Shown: positions 15,134-23,068, counted from the first letter of the stretch. The stretch: 28,419 bases of DNA from SHLQ01 sp964562985 (GCA_964562985.1 CAZLWE010000045.1:1-28419); one strand, 5' to 3'. Notes: generated from the letters alone by a model not told the origin. Numbers and translations are program-made.

Positions 15134-15442
15134 TTACGGCAGCAAGGCTCTGGCGAGGCCGGCGAGTTGGGGGAGTTCTTGGCCGGCTGCTGGGTCTTTC
15201 ACGCGTGCGCTCACGATGACGCCGCCAAAGACCTTGGACTCTTCAACATCTACCTCGAGGGTCCACCGACTTCCCCATACGGTCAAGTGCACCGTACGAA
15301 GTCCCTCGTCGTCGACCACTTCAATGCAGTCGCGCATACCCCAGTCGTCCCCACTGAGAATGCCGTTGAACCATGAGAGCGCCCGATCAAAATCCATCGG
15401 GCGGTGCAACTCGGAAACCACTGTCAATTGCTGTATAGACAC
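15134..15442 (-). CDS. hypothetical protein
   Basis: 102 residues from GTG 15442, with ribosome binding site AGGAC 8 nt upstream. Soluble, no signal or membrane segment. Notable: MDFDRALSWFNGILSG, then DDWGMRDCIEVVDDEG and the aromatic strand VHLTVWGSRWTLEVDVEES. Codon use is like its neighbours and the frame has a good ribosome binding site, so it is probably real, but I recognise no family. A 6-bp inverted repeat (CCGTAA/TTACGG) at 15442-15464 places the ribosome binding site in its loop. Confidence 0.7.
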   Translation of the reverse strand: MSIQQLTVVSELHRPMDFDRALSWFNGILSGDDWGMRDCIEVVDDEGLRTVHLTVWGSRWTLEVDVEESKVFGGVIVSARVKDPAAGQELPQLAGLARALLP

Positions 15443-15513
15443 CGTAAAAGTCCTGGCCTTACGGCCCCGAACTCCACCCGTTGCAATACAGAACGTAGTT
15501 GCCCAACCACACC

Positions 15514-15528
15514 CTGTCGAAACGACAG
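15514..15528. other. tri-loop hairpin CTGTCG-AAA-CGACAG
   Basis: Perfect 6-bp stem with a 3-nt loop between the OsmC stop and the 15442 gene. TTTTT at 15532-15536 follows on the plus strand, opposite to the direction of the adjacent genes, so its role as a terminator of those genes is doubtful. Confidence 0.3.
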
Positions 15529-15548
15529 CAGACTTTTTGGGCGGACCT

Positions 15549-15977
15549 TTAGAAGGTCACGCTCTCGTCGAAGACCAGTCCAGCCTCAAGCGTGCGGTGC
15601 ACGGGACACTTCTTCGCGATCTCCTCCAACCGAGCCCGCTGCGCATCATCGAAATCACCGTCCATGAAAATCTCCGAGGTGACATTGTGCAAGAACCCGG
15701 TGGCATCGTCCTCGCAGTGCGCGCAGTCGTCCGCGTGGATTTTGTCGTAGGTGTACTTGGTCGATACCGAGTGCAACTTCCACCCCTTGTGCTGGCAGTA
15801 ATACGAGATCGTGATGCACGTACAGGCGCCGAGAGCACCGAGGAGTAACTCATAGGGGTTCGGTCCTGTGTCGGTTCCGTTCAGATCGACCGGCTCGTCT
15901 GCGGTCCACACATGACGCCCATTTCGAATCTCGACGACGGCACCTTCGGTCAAATCAGCGGTAATTGTTGTTCCCAT
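15549..15977 (-). CDS. OsmC family protein
   Basis: 142 residues, typical for the OsmC/Ohr superfamily of thiol-dependent hydroperoxide-reducing proteins. Two reactive-type cysteines are placed as in the family: one in LGALGACTCITI (Cys52 or 54) and one in KKCPVHRTLEAG (Cys124). The insert DKIHADDCAHCEDD with a CxxC pair (85, 88) is found in a subset of OsmC-like proteins and might bind metal. Peroxide detoxification is the usual role; the substrate is not known. A TACCGT box 6 nt before the ATG suggests leaderless expression. Confidence 0.9.
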   Translation of the reverse strand: MGTTITADLTEGAVVEIRNGRHVWTADEPVDLNGTDTGPNPYELLLGALGACTCITISYYCQHKGWKLHSVSTKYTYDKIHADDCAHCEDDATGFLHNVTSEIFMDGDFDDAQRARLEEIAKKCPVHRTLEAGLVFDESVTF

Positions 15978-15983
15978 GCCAAG

Positions 15984-15989
15984 ACGGTA
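15984..15989 (-). promoter_or_regulatory. -10-like TACCGT, 6 nt from the osmC-like start (leaderless)
   Basis: TANNNT hexamer on the minus strand followed by CTTGGC and the ATG at 15977. The distance fits transcription starting at the A of the start codon. Confidence 0.45.
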
Positions 15990-16047
15990 GCGGCTCGCGC
16001 GTAGTGAAGTTTGCGTTACTCCAACACGACATCATGTGTCAGATGTG

Positions 16048-16090
16048 TAACAATTGTTAACGAACCGTCGTGAACAGGTCGATTTGTTCA
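16048..16090. promoter_or_regulatory. operator-like palindromes upstream of the M23-RTX/CAP-RTX operon
   Basis: Perfect 12-bp palindrome TAACAATTGTTA at 16048-16059, then TGAACA (16071-16076) and TGTTCA (16085-16090) as an inverted pair with 8-nt spacing. They lie 64-106 nt upstream of the operon start in the 176-bp spacer shared with the divergent OsmC gene, a normal place for a dimeric regulator. The regulator is not identified. Confidence 0.45.
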
Positions 16091-16153
16091 TGTGCTGTTG
16101 TCCACTCCGCCATTTCTTCGCACCGCTCATATTTGCTAGGTACCCGCTGAACC

Positions 16154-17677
16154 ATGCTGACTCACACGCGACGACGTAACTCTCGCCTGTTCCGCGCCAC
16201 TCTGGTGTTATCGCTGCTTGCTTCGCTGCTAACACCCAGCACAGTCGGTGCCCACGATGAAAGCGAAGGGACGGTGGGCGAGGCTTCAACAACGCCGATC
16301 GCGGCTCCTTTTGTCGGGTCATTCGAAGTCTGGTGCACCATGGGTAATCCCGCACCGGGCACCCTGTGTCGAACCCACCACTCGTCTCCTGCGATCGACT
16401 TTGGTATGGATCCCGGTACCCCCATTAACGCAACCGGGCACGGGGTCGTTGAGGAGATCGAAACAACCTGCGTCGGTACCAACTTCTGTCGTGGTGGAGC
16501 AGGCAACTTCATCGCCATCTTGCATGACGATGGTCGATACTCGCGCTACCTACACCTCGACGAAGTGTTCGTAGACGAAGGGCAGGTCGTCGATGTCGGT
16601 GATGTGATTGGAACGAGCGGCATCACGGGTCAAACCTCGGCTCCCCATCTCCACTACGACGAGCAATTCCCCCGTGGAACCCGAATCCCTATGGGAACCT
16701 TGATCGCTTGCGTCGACGGGGAGCAGGTTCTCTACCCCGAGTCGCTGGGTCTCAGCGACTGGAACGACGTTCCCTTCGGCACCGTTATCCGCAACGACGA
16801 CTACAGCTGCCTCGGCGACACGTCCCTTGAAACCACCGCCGACATACCGGTGCAGGAAGCGCCAGAGGTCGAACCGCCGGCCGCTCTCCCACCGACTCCG
16901 ATCATCGCCTCCGGCGAGGGAGTGTTTGGGATTGCGGCTCCCATCGTGGCCGACGTGAACGACTTCGAAGCCGAGATCAACGCCGATGGCGAGATCACGA
17001 TCATCTCCGTGAACGCCTCAAGCTTCACCGTTCTCGATGAGCCTGACTCGTCCACGACTGTGCGTCTTCGGATCGATAGCTCGAGCCCCTGGTCGCCAAC
17101 CGTTAGCTACGACCCCACAACCGTTCCAGACGGACCTACCTGTGAAGGTCTCCACGCCACATCTGGAACACAAGGAACCCGTGGCCCCGACGTGATCATC
17201 GGCACCGACGGCGACGATCTCATCGAGGCGGAACAAGGCGACGACATCGTCTGTGGAGGCGACGGAAACGACACCATCTTCGGTGGACGTGGCGCCGACA
17301 TCATCTTCGGCGAGTCCGGCGATGACGACATCCGCTCGGGCATCGGCCGCGACATGGTCTTCGGAGGATCAGGTGATGACGCGCTTCGCAGCGGCAACGG
17401 CATCGACGTCGTGCTCGGTCAAGGCGGCAACGACTTCATCCTGGGAGGCAACGGAAACGACGATCTCGGCGGCGGCGCTGGTGCCGACCAGATCGAAGGT
17501 CGAAACGGCGATGACGTTATCAAGGGTGGCGGCGGCGATGACACGCTGATCGGTAACCGCCACAACGACGAACTAATCGGCGGCGCTGGGTTCGATACCT
17601 ATGACGGAGGCCCCGGAATCGACGACTGTCGGGCAAAGGCCGCGGACGCACCGGATCCGGTCGGGTGCGAGCTATGA
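16154..17677 (+). CDS. secreted M23 (LytM) peptidase with C-terminal RTX calcium-binding repeats
   Basis: 507 residues. Signal peptide about 1-33 (LVLSLLASLLTPSTVGAHD). The M23 domain (about 55-185) has THHSSPAIDFG with zinc-ligand candidates His75/76 and Asp82, RYLHLDEVFVDEGQ, and SAPHLHYDEQ (HxH at 165-167), so it should be a Gly-Gly or cross-link-cleaving endopeptidase or a related binding domain. A linker and small beta domain follow (about 225-335). Residues about 345-495 are roughly fifteen GGxGxDxI-type nonapeptides such as GGDGNDTIFGGRGAD that would form a calcium-loaded beta-roll. A Sec signal together with RTX repeats is unlike classic type I-secreted RTX toxins. Its stop overlaps the ATG of the next gene (ATGA). 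Confidence 0.9.
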   Translation: MLTHTRRRNSRLFRATLVLSLLASLLTPSTVGAHDESEGTVGEASTTPIAAPFVGSFEVWCTMGNPAPGTLCRTHHSSPAIDFGMDPGTPINATGHGVVEEIETTCVGTNFCRGGAGNFIAILHDDGRYSRYLHLDEVFVDEGQVVDVGDVIGTSGITGQTSAPHLHYDEQFPRGTRIPMGTLIACVDGEQVLYPESLGLSDWNDVPFGTVIRNDDYSCLGDTSLETTADIPVQEAPEVEPPAALPPTPIIASGEGVFGIAAPIVADVNDFEAEINADGEITIISVNASSFTVLDEPDSSTTVRLRIDSSSPWSPTVSYDPTTVPDGPTCEGLHATSGTQGTRGPDVIIGTDGDDLIEAEQGDDIVCGGDGNDTIFGGRGADIIFGESGDDDIRSGIGRDMVFGGSGDDALRSGNGIDVVLGQGGNDFILGGNGNDDLGGGAGADQIEGRNGDDVIKGGGGDDTLIGNRHNDELIGGAGFDTYDGGPGIDDCRAKAADAPDPVGCEL

Positions 17678-19056
17678 CCCTCAGGCGATCTATGTGGGGT
17701 GCGTTGTTGACGCTCGTCATGACAGCTGCTGCGGTTGTGCTCAGCCAGAGCGCGGTCAACGCGAACCAAGGTGAAATCGACAACTTTGATCGCGCCGAGG
17801 TAGCCCGTACTTATAACTCAGCCGTTGCGGCAGCAACGACCGTCAATCATGGCTGGTCCGGTTCGGTTGACGGTTGCCAGGCCGGACAACCATCCACGGA
17901 GTTTCAGAACGCAACCATCGGCGCTGCAAATTGGTTCCGCGAAATGGCCGGCCTTCGAGCAGTGACCGTCGATGCTGCAGCGAGTAGACGAGCCCAAGAA
18001 GCCGCGCTCATGATGCACGCACAGAACTCGCTATCGCACTTCCCCGGCGCAAACTGGGCGTGCTACACGAGCGCCGGGGCCGAATCCGCAGGCCGAGCGA
18101 ACCTCACCCTCGGAGTCATCGGGGCCAGAGGCGTCTCGGGACAGATCGAAGACCCAGGAGCCTCGAACCTCGCGCTTGGCCATCGGCGCTGGCTACTCTT
18201 CCCGCCCCTCACTGAGGTAGGCCTCGGTAGCACTAGCCGAGCCGGTGTCGTGGAAGTCATTGGAGCATTCGGTGATGCTCAGAGCGAGTCCCCCTGGATT
18301 GCTTGGCCGCCCCCCGGTTACGTACCCCACGACGTCGTCTTCCCTCGCTGGTCGATCTCACGCCCAGGAGCTGACTTCAGCGGGGCGAGCGTCTCGGTCA
18401 CCCGCAATGGCCAGTCCGTGGCCGTAACGATGCTGCCCATCATGGACGGTTTCGGCGATCCCACCCTCGGATTCGAGCTACCCGCAACCTCAACAACGTC
18501 GGCAGACGTCGCCTATCAGGTCCACGTGTCAAATATCAGAATCGGGAATCAAACCCTCGATTACAGCTACTCCGTCACCGCCTTCGACCCGAGTGCACCA
18601 ATTCCAACCCAAGCGGCGTCCACGGCAACCGCCCACACCTGTGAAGGACTTCCTGCAACGATCGTAGGAACCGACGGCAACGACACGCTGCGCGGCACTA
18701 CGGGCAACGACGTCATCGTTGCCCTCAAGGGTCACGACACCATCGATGGACTTGGCGGGAACGACATCATCTGCGCAGGAAGCGGCGCGGACACGATCTC
18801 CGGCGGCGATGGCCACGATGTGTTGCTCGGCAACGGCGGTCGAGACAACATCACTGGCGACGGCGGAAACGACGTGCTCGTCGGGGGCAAGGGGAAAGAC
18901 AACCTCCAGGGCGGCATCGGCAACGATGACCTATCCGGCAACCTCGGCATTGACGTACTTCATGGAGGCACTGGAACCGACTCCTGTTTCGGCCGCACCA
19001 GCGCGACAAACTCCGTTCCCCGAGACTCGCGGAACACCTGCGAGCGCGGCCACTAG
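17674..19056 (+). CDS. secreted CAP-domain (SCP/PR1-like) protein with C-terminal RTX repeats
   Basis: 460 residues from ATG 17674, which overlaps the preceding stop as ATGA; an upstream GTG at 17665 is less likely. Signal peptide about 1-31 (WGALLTLVMTAAAVVL, ending NANQ). The CAP domain, about 45-200, has AANWFREMAGLRAVTVDAAA, MMHAQNSLSHFP and GHRRWLLFPPLTEVGLGS, matching bacterial YkwD-like CAP proteins. A beta-rich middle part (about 210-310) follows, then RTX nonapeptides from about 325 (ATIVGTDGNDTLRGTTGND). The CEGLxAT lead-in to the repeats is shared with the upstream M23 protein, so the RTX module was probably duplicated. Bacterial CAP proteins have no firmly established single activity. 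Confidence 0.9.
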   Translation: MTLRRSMWGALLTLVMTAAAVVLSQSAVNANQGEIDNFDRAEVARTYNSAVAAATTVNHGWSGSVDGCQAGQPSTEFQNATIGAANWFREMAGLRAVTVDAAASRRAQEAALMMHAQNSLSHFPGANWACYTSAGAESAGRANLTLGVIGARGVSGQIEDPGASNLALGHRRWLLFPPLTEVGLGSTSRAGVVEVIGAFGDAQSESPWIAWPPPGYVPHDVVFPRWSISRPGADFSGASVSVTRNGQSVAVTMLPIMDGFGDPTLGFELPATSTTSADVAYQVHVSNIRIGNQTLDYSYSVTAFDPSAPIPTQAASTATAHTCEGLPATIVGTDGNDTLRGTTGNDVIVALKGHDTIDGLGGNDIICAGSGADTISGGDGHDVLLGNGGRDNITGDGGNDVLVGGKGKDNLQGGIGNDDLSGNLGIDVLHGGTGTDSCFGRTSATNSVPRDSRNTCERGH

Positions 19057-19072
19057 AGCAGCCGCTCAGCTC

Positions 19073-19417
19073 CTAACGGGCGAAGAACCAGAACCAGACG
19101 ACAGCGGCGACGATGCCGAGGCCGATCGCTACTTTGAGGAATCCCTTGATCGCTCCCCAGATCGCTCCAGCTACCGCCAGCAGTCCAATCACGATGATCA
19201 CCGCAGTGAGACCAGGGTTCGAGGAAGCTACCCCAACAACCGAGTCAGGAATCTGATCAGCGATGTCTGGAGTGAGATCCGCAACGACATCTTCGGGGAT
19301 CTGGTCGCGCGCCCCATCCAGAATCTCCTGGCGGATATCATCGGGTAGTGCATCGAGAACTTCTTGGGGAAGATCTTCGGCATCTGTCGATTCGTCTGAC
19401 TGGGCAAACTGAGCCAT
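19073..19417 (-). CDS. small single-helix membrane protein, acidic N-terminus
   Basis: 114 residues from ATG 19417; an earlier in-frame start at 19456 adds 13 residues but has no better ribosome signal. The N-terminal half is acidic and Pro/Asp-rich with short helix-like units (LPQEVLDALPDDIRQEILDG, then LTPDIADQIPDSV). The C-terminal half is hydrophobic (TAVIIVIGLLAVAGAIWGAI, then VAIGLGIVAAVVWFWFF), probably two passes or one long hairpin. No family recognised. It diverges from the BON-OmpA gene 55 bp away and may share its regulation. Confidence 0.65.
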   Translation of the reverse strand: MAQFAQSDESTDAEDLPQEVLDALPDDIRQEILDGARDQIPEDVVADLTPDIADQIPDSVVGVASSNPGLTAVIIVIGLLAVAGAIWGAIKGFLKVAIGLGIVAAVVWFWFFAR

Positions 19418-19472
19418 GATGTTATCTTCGCACTTTGCGCCGCTTTTGTGGTGCAATCCTCCGCTTTAACGT

Positions 19473-20300
19473 ATGAATAGTCGACAGCCGATTGGCTTTC
19501 CCGGACAACTTGGAGCCTCCTCGCGCACCTCGCGTCGCGGACCAAACCTGCCCACCGGCCAACTGCTGGTAGCCGGGGCGATTCTTGCCGCCCTACTGCT
19601 GCTATTTGTCATTGGCTCGACCGGCGGAACCGAGCAAGCAGAGGCCGACACCGAGGACCGAATCGACCTCGTCTCGATCGTTCAGCCCGCCCTCACCCGC
19701 GCCGGTTACGGAAGCGTCCAAGTCGAGTCCGACGGCCGCACGGTAACCCTCAGCGGCGAGCTACCAACACGCACCGACGTCGTGGCCGCTGACGCGGTGG
19801 TGAAATCAATCGCCGAGGTTGGCTTCGTCATCAACAATTTGAGCCACCCTGGACAAGCAGAACTTGACGAAATCGTTCCGGGCGATGGCAGCGACAACAA
19901 CGGCTTCACTGGTTCAGGCACCATTTCTACCGAGCAACTCGCGCTGCAGAATCGACTGTCAGCCACAGCGGGAAGCTCCCCGATTACGTTCCAAACCGGC
20001 GCAGCAGAACTCACCCCGGAGTCTGATACCACCCTTACCGCCATCGCTGCGCTGTTGGTAGACAACCCTGCGGTACGAATCGAGGTAGGCGGCCACACCG
20101 ACTCCGACGGCGTTCCTGAAGAGAACGAAGTACTGTCACAGGCTCGAGCCGACGCGGTCGTAGCGTCGCTTGTAGGCAAAGGCGTTGAAGCCGGCCGCCT
20201 ACAGGCAGTCGGCTACGGAGACGCGTTACCTATCGCGTCAAACGAGACTGGCGAAGGCAAGGCGCAGAATCGACGAATCGAGTTCTTGCTACTCGGCTAA
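19473..20300 (+). CDS. membrane-anchored BON-OmpA_C protein
   Basis: 275 residues. A cytoplasmic basic N-terminus (SSRTSRRGPNLPTG) is followed by a membrane helix at about 31-48 (LLVAGAILAALLLLFVIG). A BON-like domain spans about 65-115 (VQVESDGRTVTLSGELPTR, AVVKSIAEVGFVINNLSHPG). OmpA_C spans about 165-275: ITFQTGAAELTPESDTTL, IEVGGHTDSDGVPEEN, ALPIASNETGEGKAQNRRIE. OmpA_C binds the diaminopimelate peptide of peptidoglycan, so the protein likely tethers the membrane to the wall. Same architecture as the gene at 12584 but with a short linker. ATG 19473 has TCCTCC upstream instead of a Shine-Dalgarno, so the start signal is weak. Confidence 0.88.
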   Translation: MNSRQPIGFPGQLGASSRTSRRGPNLPTGQLLVAGAILAALLLLFVIGSTGGTEQAEADTEDRIDLVSIVQPALTRAGYGSVQVESDGRTVTLSGELPTRTDVVAADAVVKSIAEVGFVINNLSHPGQAELDEIVPGDGSDNNGFTGSGTISTEQLALQNRLSATAGSSPITFQTGAAELTPESDTTLTAIAALLVDNPAVRIEVGGHTDSDGVPEENEVLSQARADAVVASLVGKGVEAGRLQAVGYGDALPIASNETGEGKAQNRRIEFLLLG

Positions 20301-20319
20301 CAGCCTCGGATGCGAGCCG

Positions 20320-20646
20320 TTAGGTGTTGTCTTTGATCGGCGAGTCGCCGTTTTTCATGACCGACTTAATGCCGTTCTCACACGATCGCGTGCTCTCGTA
20401 GAGTTCGCTCTTTCCGATGACCTGGCCGTTCATCGCTTTGAGAACGAAGAATGGCTTCTTATTCTTGGAGACCTTGCGTTCAAAGCGGCCATCATCGCTG
20501 CAGTTCTTCGCTACCGAAGCAATCCCCTTCTTGGCCGATGCCTTCGACTTGTACTTCTGGCTCGACAAGATGATCTCGCCGTTGCCGGCTTTGAGGTTCC
20601 ACATGAAGGATCCGTCCTTCATTGTCTTCAGGTCATATGCACCCAT
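20320..20646 (-). CDS. YegP-like protein with two DUF1508 repeats
   Basis: 108 residues from ATG 20646. Two tandem DUF1508 units: DGSFMWNLKAGNGEIILSSQ with YKSKASAKKGIASV, and KKPFFVLKAMNGQVIGKSEL with YESTRSCENGIKSV, ending PIKDNT like the family. These are small cytoplasmic proteins of unknown biochemical role, found widely. A TTG at 20679 in the same frame would add 11 residues; I prefer 20646 because the family N-terminus aligns there. It converges on the BON-OmpA gene with a 19-bp gap. No odd features. Confidence 0.88.
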   Translation of the reverse strand: MGAYDLKTMKDGSFMWNLKAGNGEIILSSQKYKSKASAKKGIASVAKNCSDDGRFERKVSKNKKPFFVLKAMNGQVIGKSELYESTRSCENGIKSVMKNGDSPIKDNT

Positions 20647-20767
20647 GCGTTGCAACTTTCTGTTTGCGTATTTCGACAAACTTCAACGCTAGTTGAAGTC
20701 CTCGATGCAAAGTCGGCAAATGTGTCGCGTCCGTTAGTTCCGCTGGAACGAAACGAGAAAACGACAA

Positions 20768-20791
20768 AGCGCCGCCTCAATGGGCGGCGCT
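20768..20791 (-). terminator. intrinsic terminator of rpmB-rpmG
   Basis: Perfect 9-bp GC-rich stem AGCGCCGCC / GGCGGCGCT with a 6-nt loop. On the minus strand it is followed by TTTGTCGTTTTCTCG. It begins 25 bp after the rpmG stop and fits a Rho-independent terminator well. Confidence 0.8.
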
Positions 20792-20816
20792 GTCAGAGAG
20801 TTGAAGCGAGAGATCG

Positions 20817-20978
20817 CTAGCGCTCTTCTCGGTACACCACGTGCTTACGGGCAACCGGGTCGTACTTCTTTAGTTCAAGGCGCTCACGAGTGTTCGTCTT
20901 GTTCTTCGTGGTCCAGTACTGGTGGCCAGTACCGGCGGTCGAACGGATCTTGATTACTGGACGCTTATCGCTTCCCAT
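20817..20978 (-). CDS. rpmG: 50S ribosomal protein L33 (bL33), zinc-free type
   Basis: 53 residues, standard size: MGSDKRPVIKIRSTAGTGHQ, YWTTKNKTNTRERLELKKYD, PVARKHVVYREER. It is part of the large ribosomal subunit near the exit site. No cysteines are present, so it lacks the CxxC zinc ribbon of the C+ paralogue. The ATG overlaps the rpmB stop by one base (TGATG), so the genes are one operon, and an intrinsic terminator follows. Confidence 0.95.
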   Translation of the reverse strand: MGSDKRPVIKIRSTAGTGHQYWTTKNKTNTRERLELKKYDPVARKHVVYREER

Positions 20979-21214
20979 CAGACTTTCTGCCCTTTCCGAC
21001 GCATCTCGGCTACGACGCTCTCAATGCCGCGCTTGTCGATGGTCTTAATCCCCTTGGCCGACACGGTCAGGGTGATCCACTTCTTCTCAGACGCGAGGTA
21101 GTACCGCTTCTTTTGGATGTTGACATCCCAACGACGGTTCGTCCTGCGATGCGAGTGCGACACGTTCTTGCCGAACGATGGCTTCTTTCCTGTTACCTGA
21201 CACACGCGTGACAT
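20978..21214 (-). CDS. rpmB: 50S ribosomal protein L28 (bL28), zinc-free type
   Basis: 78 residues, typical length. The sequence opens MSRVCQVTGKKPSFGKNVSH, the classical L28 start, and continues RRTNRRWDVNIQKKRYYLAS with WITLTVSAKGIKTIDKRG. It has one cysteine only, so the zinc-binding CxxC of the C+ form is absent. It is a component of the large ribosomal subunit and lies directly upstream of rpmG in a two-gene operon. AAGGG lies about 9 nt before the ATG at 21214 as a weak ribosome binding site. No firm Zur box is seen upstream. Confidence 0.96.
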   Translation of the reverse strand: MSRVCQVTGKKPSFGKNVSHSHRRTNRRWDVNIQKKRYYLASEKKWITLTVSAKGIKTIDKRGIESVVAEMRRKGQKV

Positions 21215-21314
21215 GGCGACAACCCTTACTGTGCGAAATCGTGGGCCTACAACGAGGTGTAACTAGGCCAGCCAATAATGCTATCAGCGAGCTTCAAAAG
21301 CAACACGCGGCAAT

Positions 21315-21352
21315 CCTTCGTCGGGGCCTGCGGAAACACGACCCGACGAAGG
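21315..21352 (-). terminator. hairpin after the HtrA-type protease gene
   Basis: Perfect 11-bp arms CCTTCGTCGGG (21315-21325) and CCCGACGAAGG (21342-21352) with a 16-nt loop, 7 bp beyond the protease stop at 21359. There is no strong T-run, but the stem is long and well placed. Confidence 0.6.
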
Positions 21353-21358
21353 CGTTGA

Positions 21359-22948
21359 CTATTGACCGGTTTCGCCGAGGGTGGCGGATAGTTCGACCGG
21401 TTCACCATTACGGATCACCGTGATCGATACATCGCTGCCTGGCACCAGGTCGATGATCTGAGCTCGAAGGTCACGTGATCCCCGAGTGTTCGTCCCATTT
21501 ACACCGACGACGACATCTCCGACTTCGATGCCTGCTGCCTCGGCGGCAGTTCCAGGACCGACGCTTTCGACGAGCGCACCTGCTGAACCGTCGGCAGGTG
21601 CCCCGGTGCTCACACCGAGCAGGGCAACCTGGGGCTCGACTCCCTGCACGATCTGATCAGCGATGATGATCGCAATGTCGATCGAGATCGCGAAGCCTAC
21701 GCCAGCGCTGTCGCCGGACTCGGTGAAGATGAGATCGTTAATGCCGACGACTTCGCCGTCGAGATTGATGAGCGGTCCGCCCGAGTTGCCCGGGTTGATT
21801 GGAGCATCGGTTTGTACGAACGATGCATCTGAACCTGGAACCAAGCGGTCGACGGCGCTAATGATTCCGGCGGTCACCGTCTGGTCGAAACCGAATGGAC
21901 TTCCTACAGCGACCGCAAGTTGGCCAACACGAACGTCTTCTCCGTCTGCCAGGGCGGCGGGGACGAGGTCACGTCCCGTTGGGTCGACTCGAACCACCGC
22001 AACGTCGGTCGGCTCGTGGGTACCAACAACTTCGCCTTCGACTCTCGAACCGTCGGAGAAAATGACCTGCACAGTGTCGCTGACGCCGACCACATGGGCT
22101 GCGGTAAGGATGGTGCCGTTGGAGTTGATGATCACTCCGGTGCCCAAGCCTTGAGCGAGCTCAAGTCGCACAACGCTCGGTCGAATGATTTCTGCGGCGC
22201 TGGCGAATGGTTCATTCGCGAGCAACTCGACGTCGACCGTGTCCGTGGCTGATGTCGACGTCGGCGCTGTAGTGGTAGCCACTTCAGCTGCCGATGCCTG
22301 CACGGCGGGGGCTGGATCCGGTTGCACCGATTGTGCGACAACCCATGCGAGGAGACCGGAAGCAACAACTGTTCCGACCGCGAGCAGAAGCCATGGCCAG
22401 CTACGGCGCTTCTTCGGCTCCACCACTGCATCAGCTGGCTGAATCGCTGCACTGGATAGCCCTGGTGCGGCCGCAGGTCGGGGAGTAACCGTTGGGGCCA
22501 GGGGAAGCGCTGGTGAGGTCGCTGGCGGCCGGGGAGCTCCAATGGCGCTGAATGCTGGACTGTCAGGCTGGGTGACCGTGGCCGACGCTGGCGGCGGGGG
22601 CATGGACAGCGATGGAGACGGTGCACTGTCAACCGAGGGAGCGGAAATCGAAACGGGATCTGGCCTCGGCGATGCAGGTGGTGCGGAGGGCGGGGAGGGC
22701 GGCGCTACCACCGGAGGGGGAGTATTTGGGGTTTCGATAACGCGGGTCGGCTCAACAGGCTCGATAAGACGCGTTGGCTCGCCGGCCGTATTCGAACCGT
22801 CGACTCGTGGCGCGGGCATCGGCGCAGGTGGGTCGATAGGGGGATTAGGCGGGGCGGGCGGCTCCGACGAACGAGTTGGGACATCGATACCGTCGTCCGA
22901 TGATCGTGCCCACGGGGTGTCGTCTTCGTTGTTGGGGGGATCCCACAT
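21359..22948 (-). CDS. HtrA/DegP-type membrane-anchored serine protease with PDZ domain
   Basis: 529 residues. Cytoplasmic Pro-rich region 1-180, basic KKRRSWPW, membrane helix about 186-205 (LLLAVGTVVASGLLAWVVAQ), Thr/Ala linker, trypsin-like domain about 245-435, and PDZ about 440-525. Catalytic triad: His285 (TAAHVVG), Asp315 (PTDVAVVR), Ser389 in NPGNSGGPL. The PDZ begins near ALLGVSTGAPADG and has AAGIEVGDVVVGVNG. Such proteases degrade or refold misfolded envelope proteins outside the membrane. The long proline/serine-rich N-terminus is typical of actinobacterial HtrA and may be phosphorylated or bind partners. Ribosome binding site GGAAGGA is 8 nt upstream of the ATG at 22948. Confidence 0.94.
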   Translation of the reverse strand: MWDPPNNEDDTPWARSSDDGIDVPTRSSEPPAPPNPPIDPPAPMPAPRVDGSNTAGEPTRLIEPVEPTRVIETPNTPPPVVAPPSPPSAPPASPRPDPVSISAPSVDSAPSPSLSMPPPPASATVTQPDSPAFSAIGAPRPPATSPALPLAPTVTPRPAAAPGLSSAAIQPADAVVEPKKRRSWPWLLLAVGTVVASGLLAWVVAQSVQPDPAPAVQASAAEVATTTAPTSTSATDTVDVELLANEPFASAAEIIRPSVVRLELAQGLGTGVIINSNGTILTAAHVVGVSDTVQVIFSDGSRVEGEVVGTHEPTDVAVVRVDPTGRDLVPAALADGEDVRVGQLAVAVGSPFGFDQTVTAGIISAVDRLVPGSDASFVQTDAPINPGNSGGPLINLDGEVVGINDLIFTESGDSAGVGFAISIDIAIIIADQIVQGVEPQVALLGVSTGAPADGSAGALVESVGPGTAAEAAGIEVGDVVVGVNGTNTRGSRDLRAQIIDLVPGSDVSITVIRNGEPVELSATLGETGQ

Positions 22949-23068
22949 GGGGAGCGTCCTTCCTAGGGGGTAGCAATCTGCTCTAAGTACATGTCGTCAG
23001 AGTAAGGACAGCATTAGAGGTGGCTGACACCTTTTGAAACACCGAATTTCCGCGAACTGTTCCCGGAA

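Noticed and set aside
21272..21287. Zur-box-like TGATAGCATTATTG upstream of rpmB
   Set aside because: Only partial palindromy and weak resemblance to a Zur operator; not strong enough to call.
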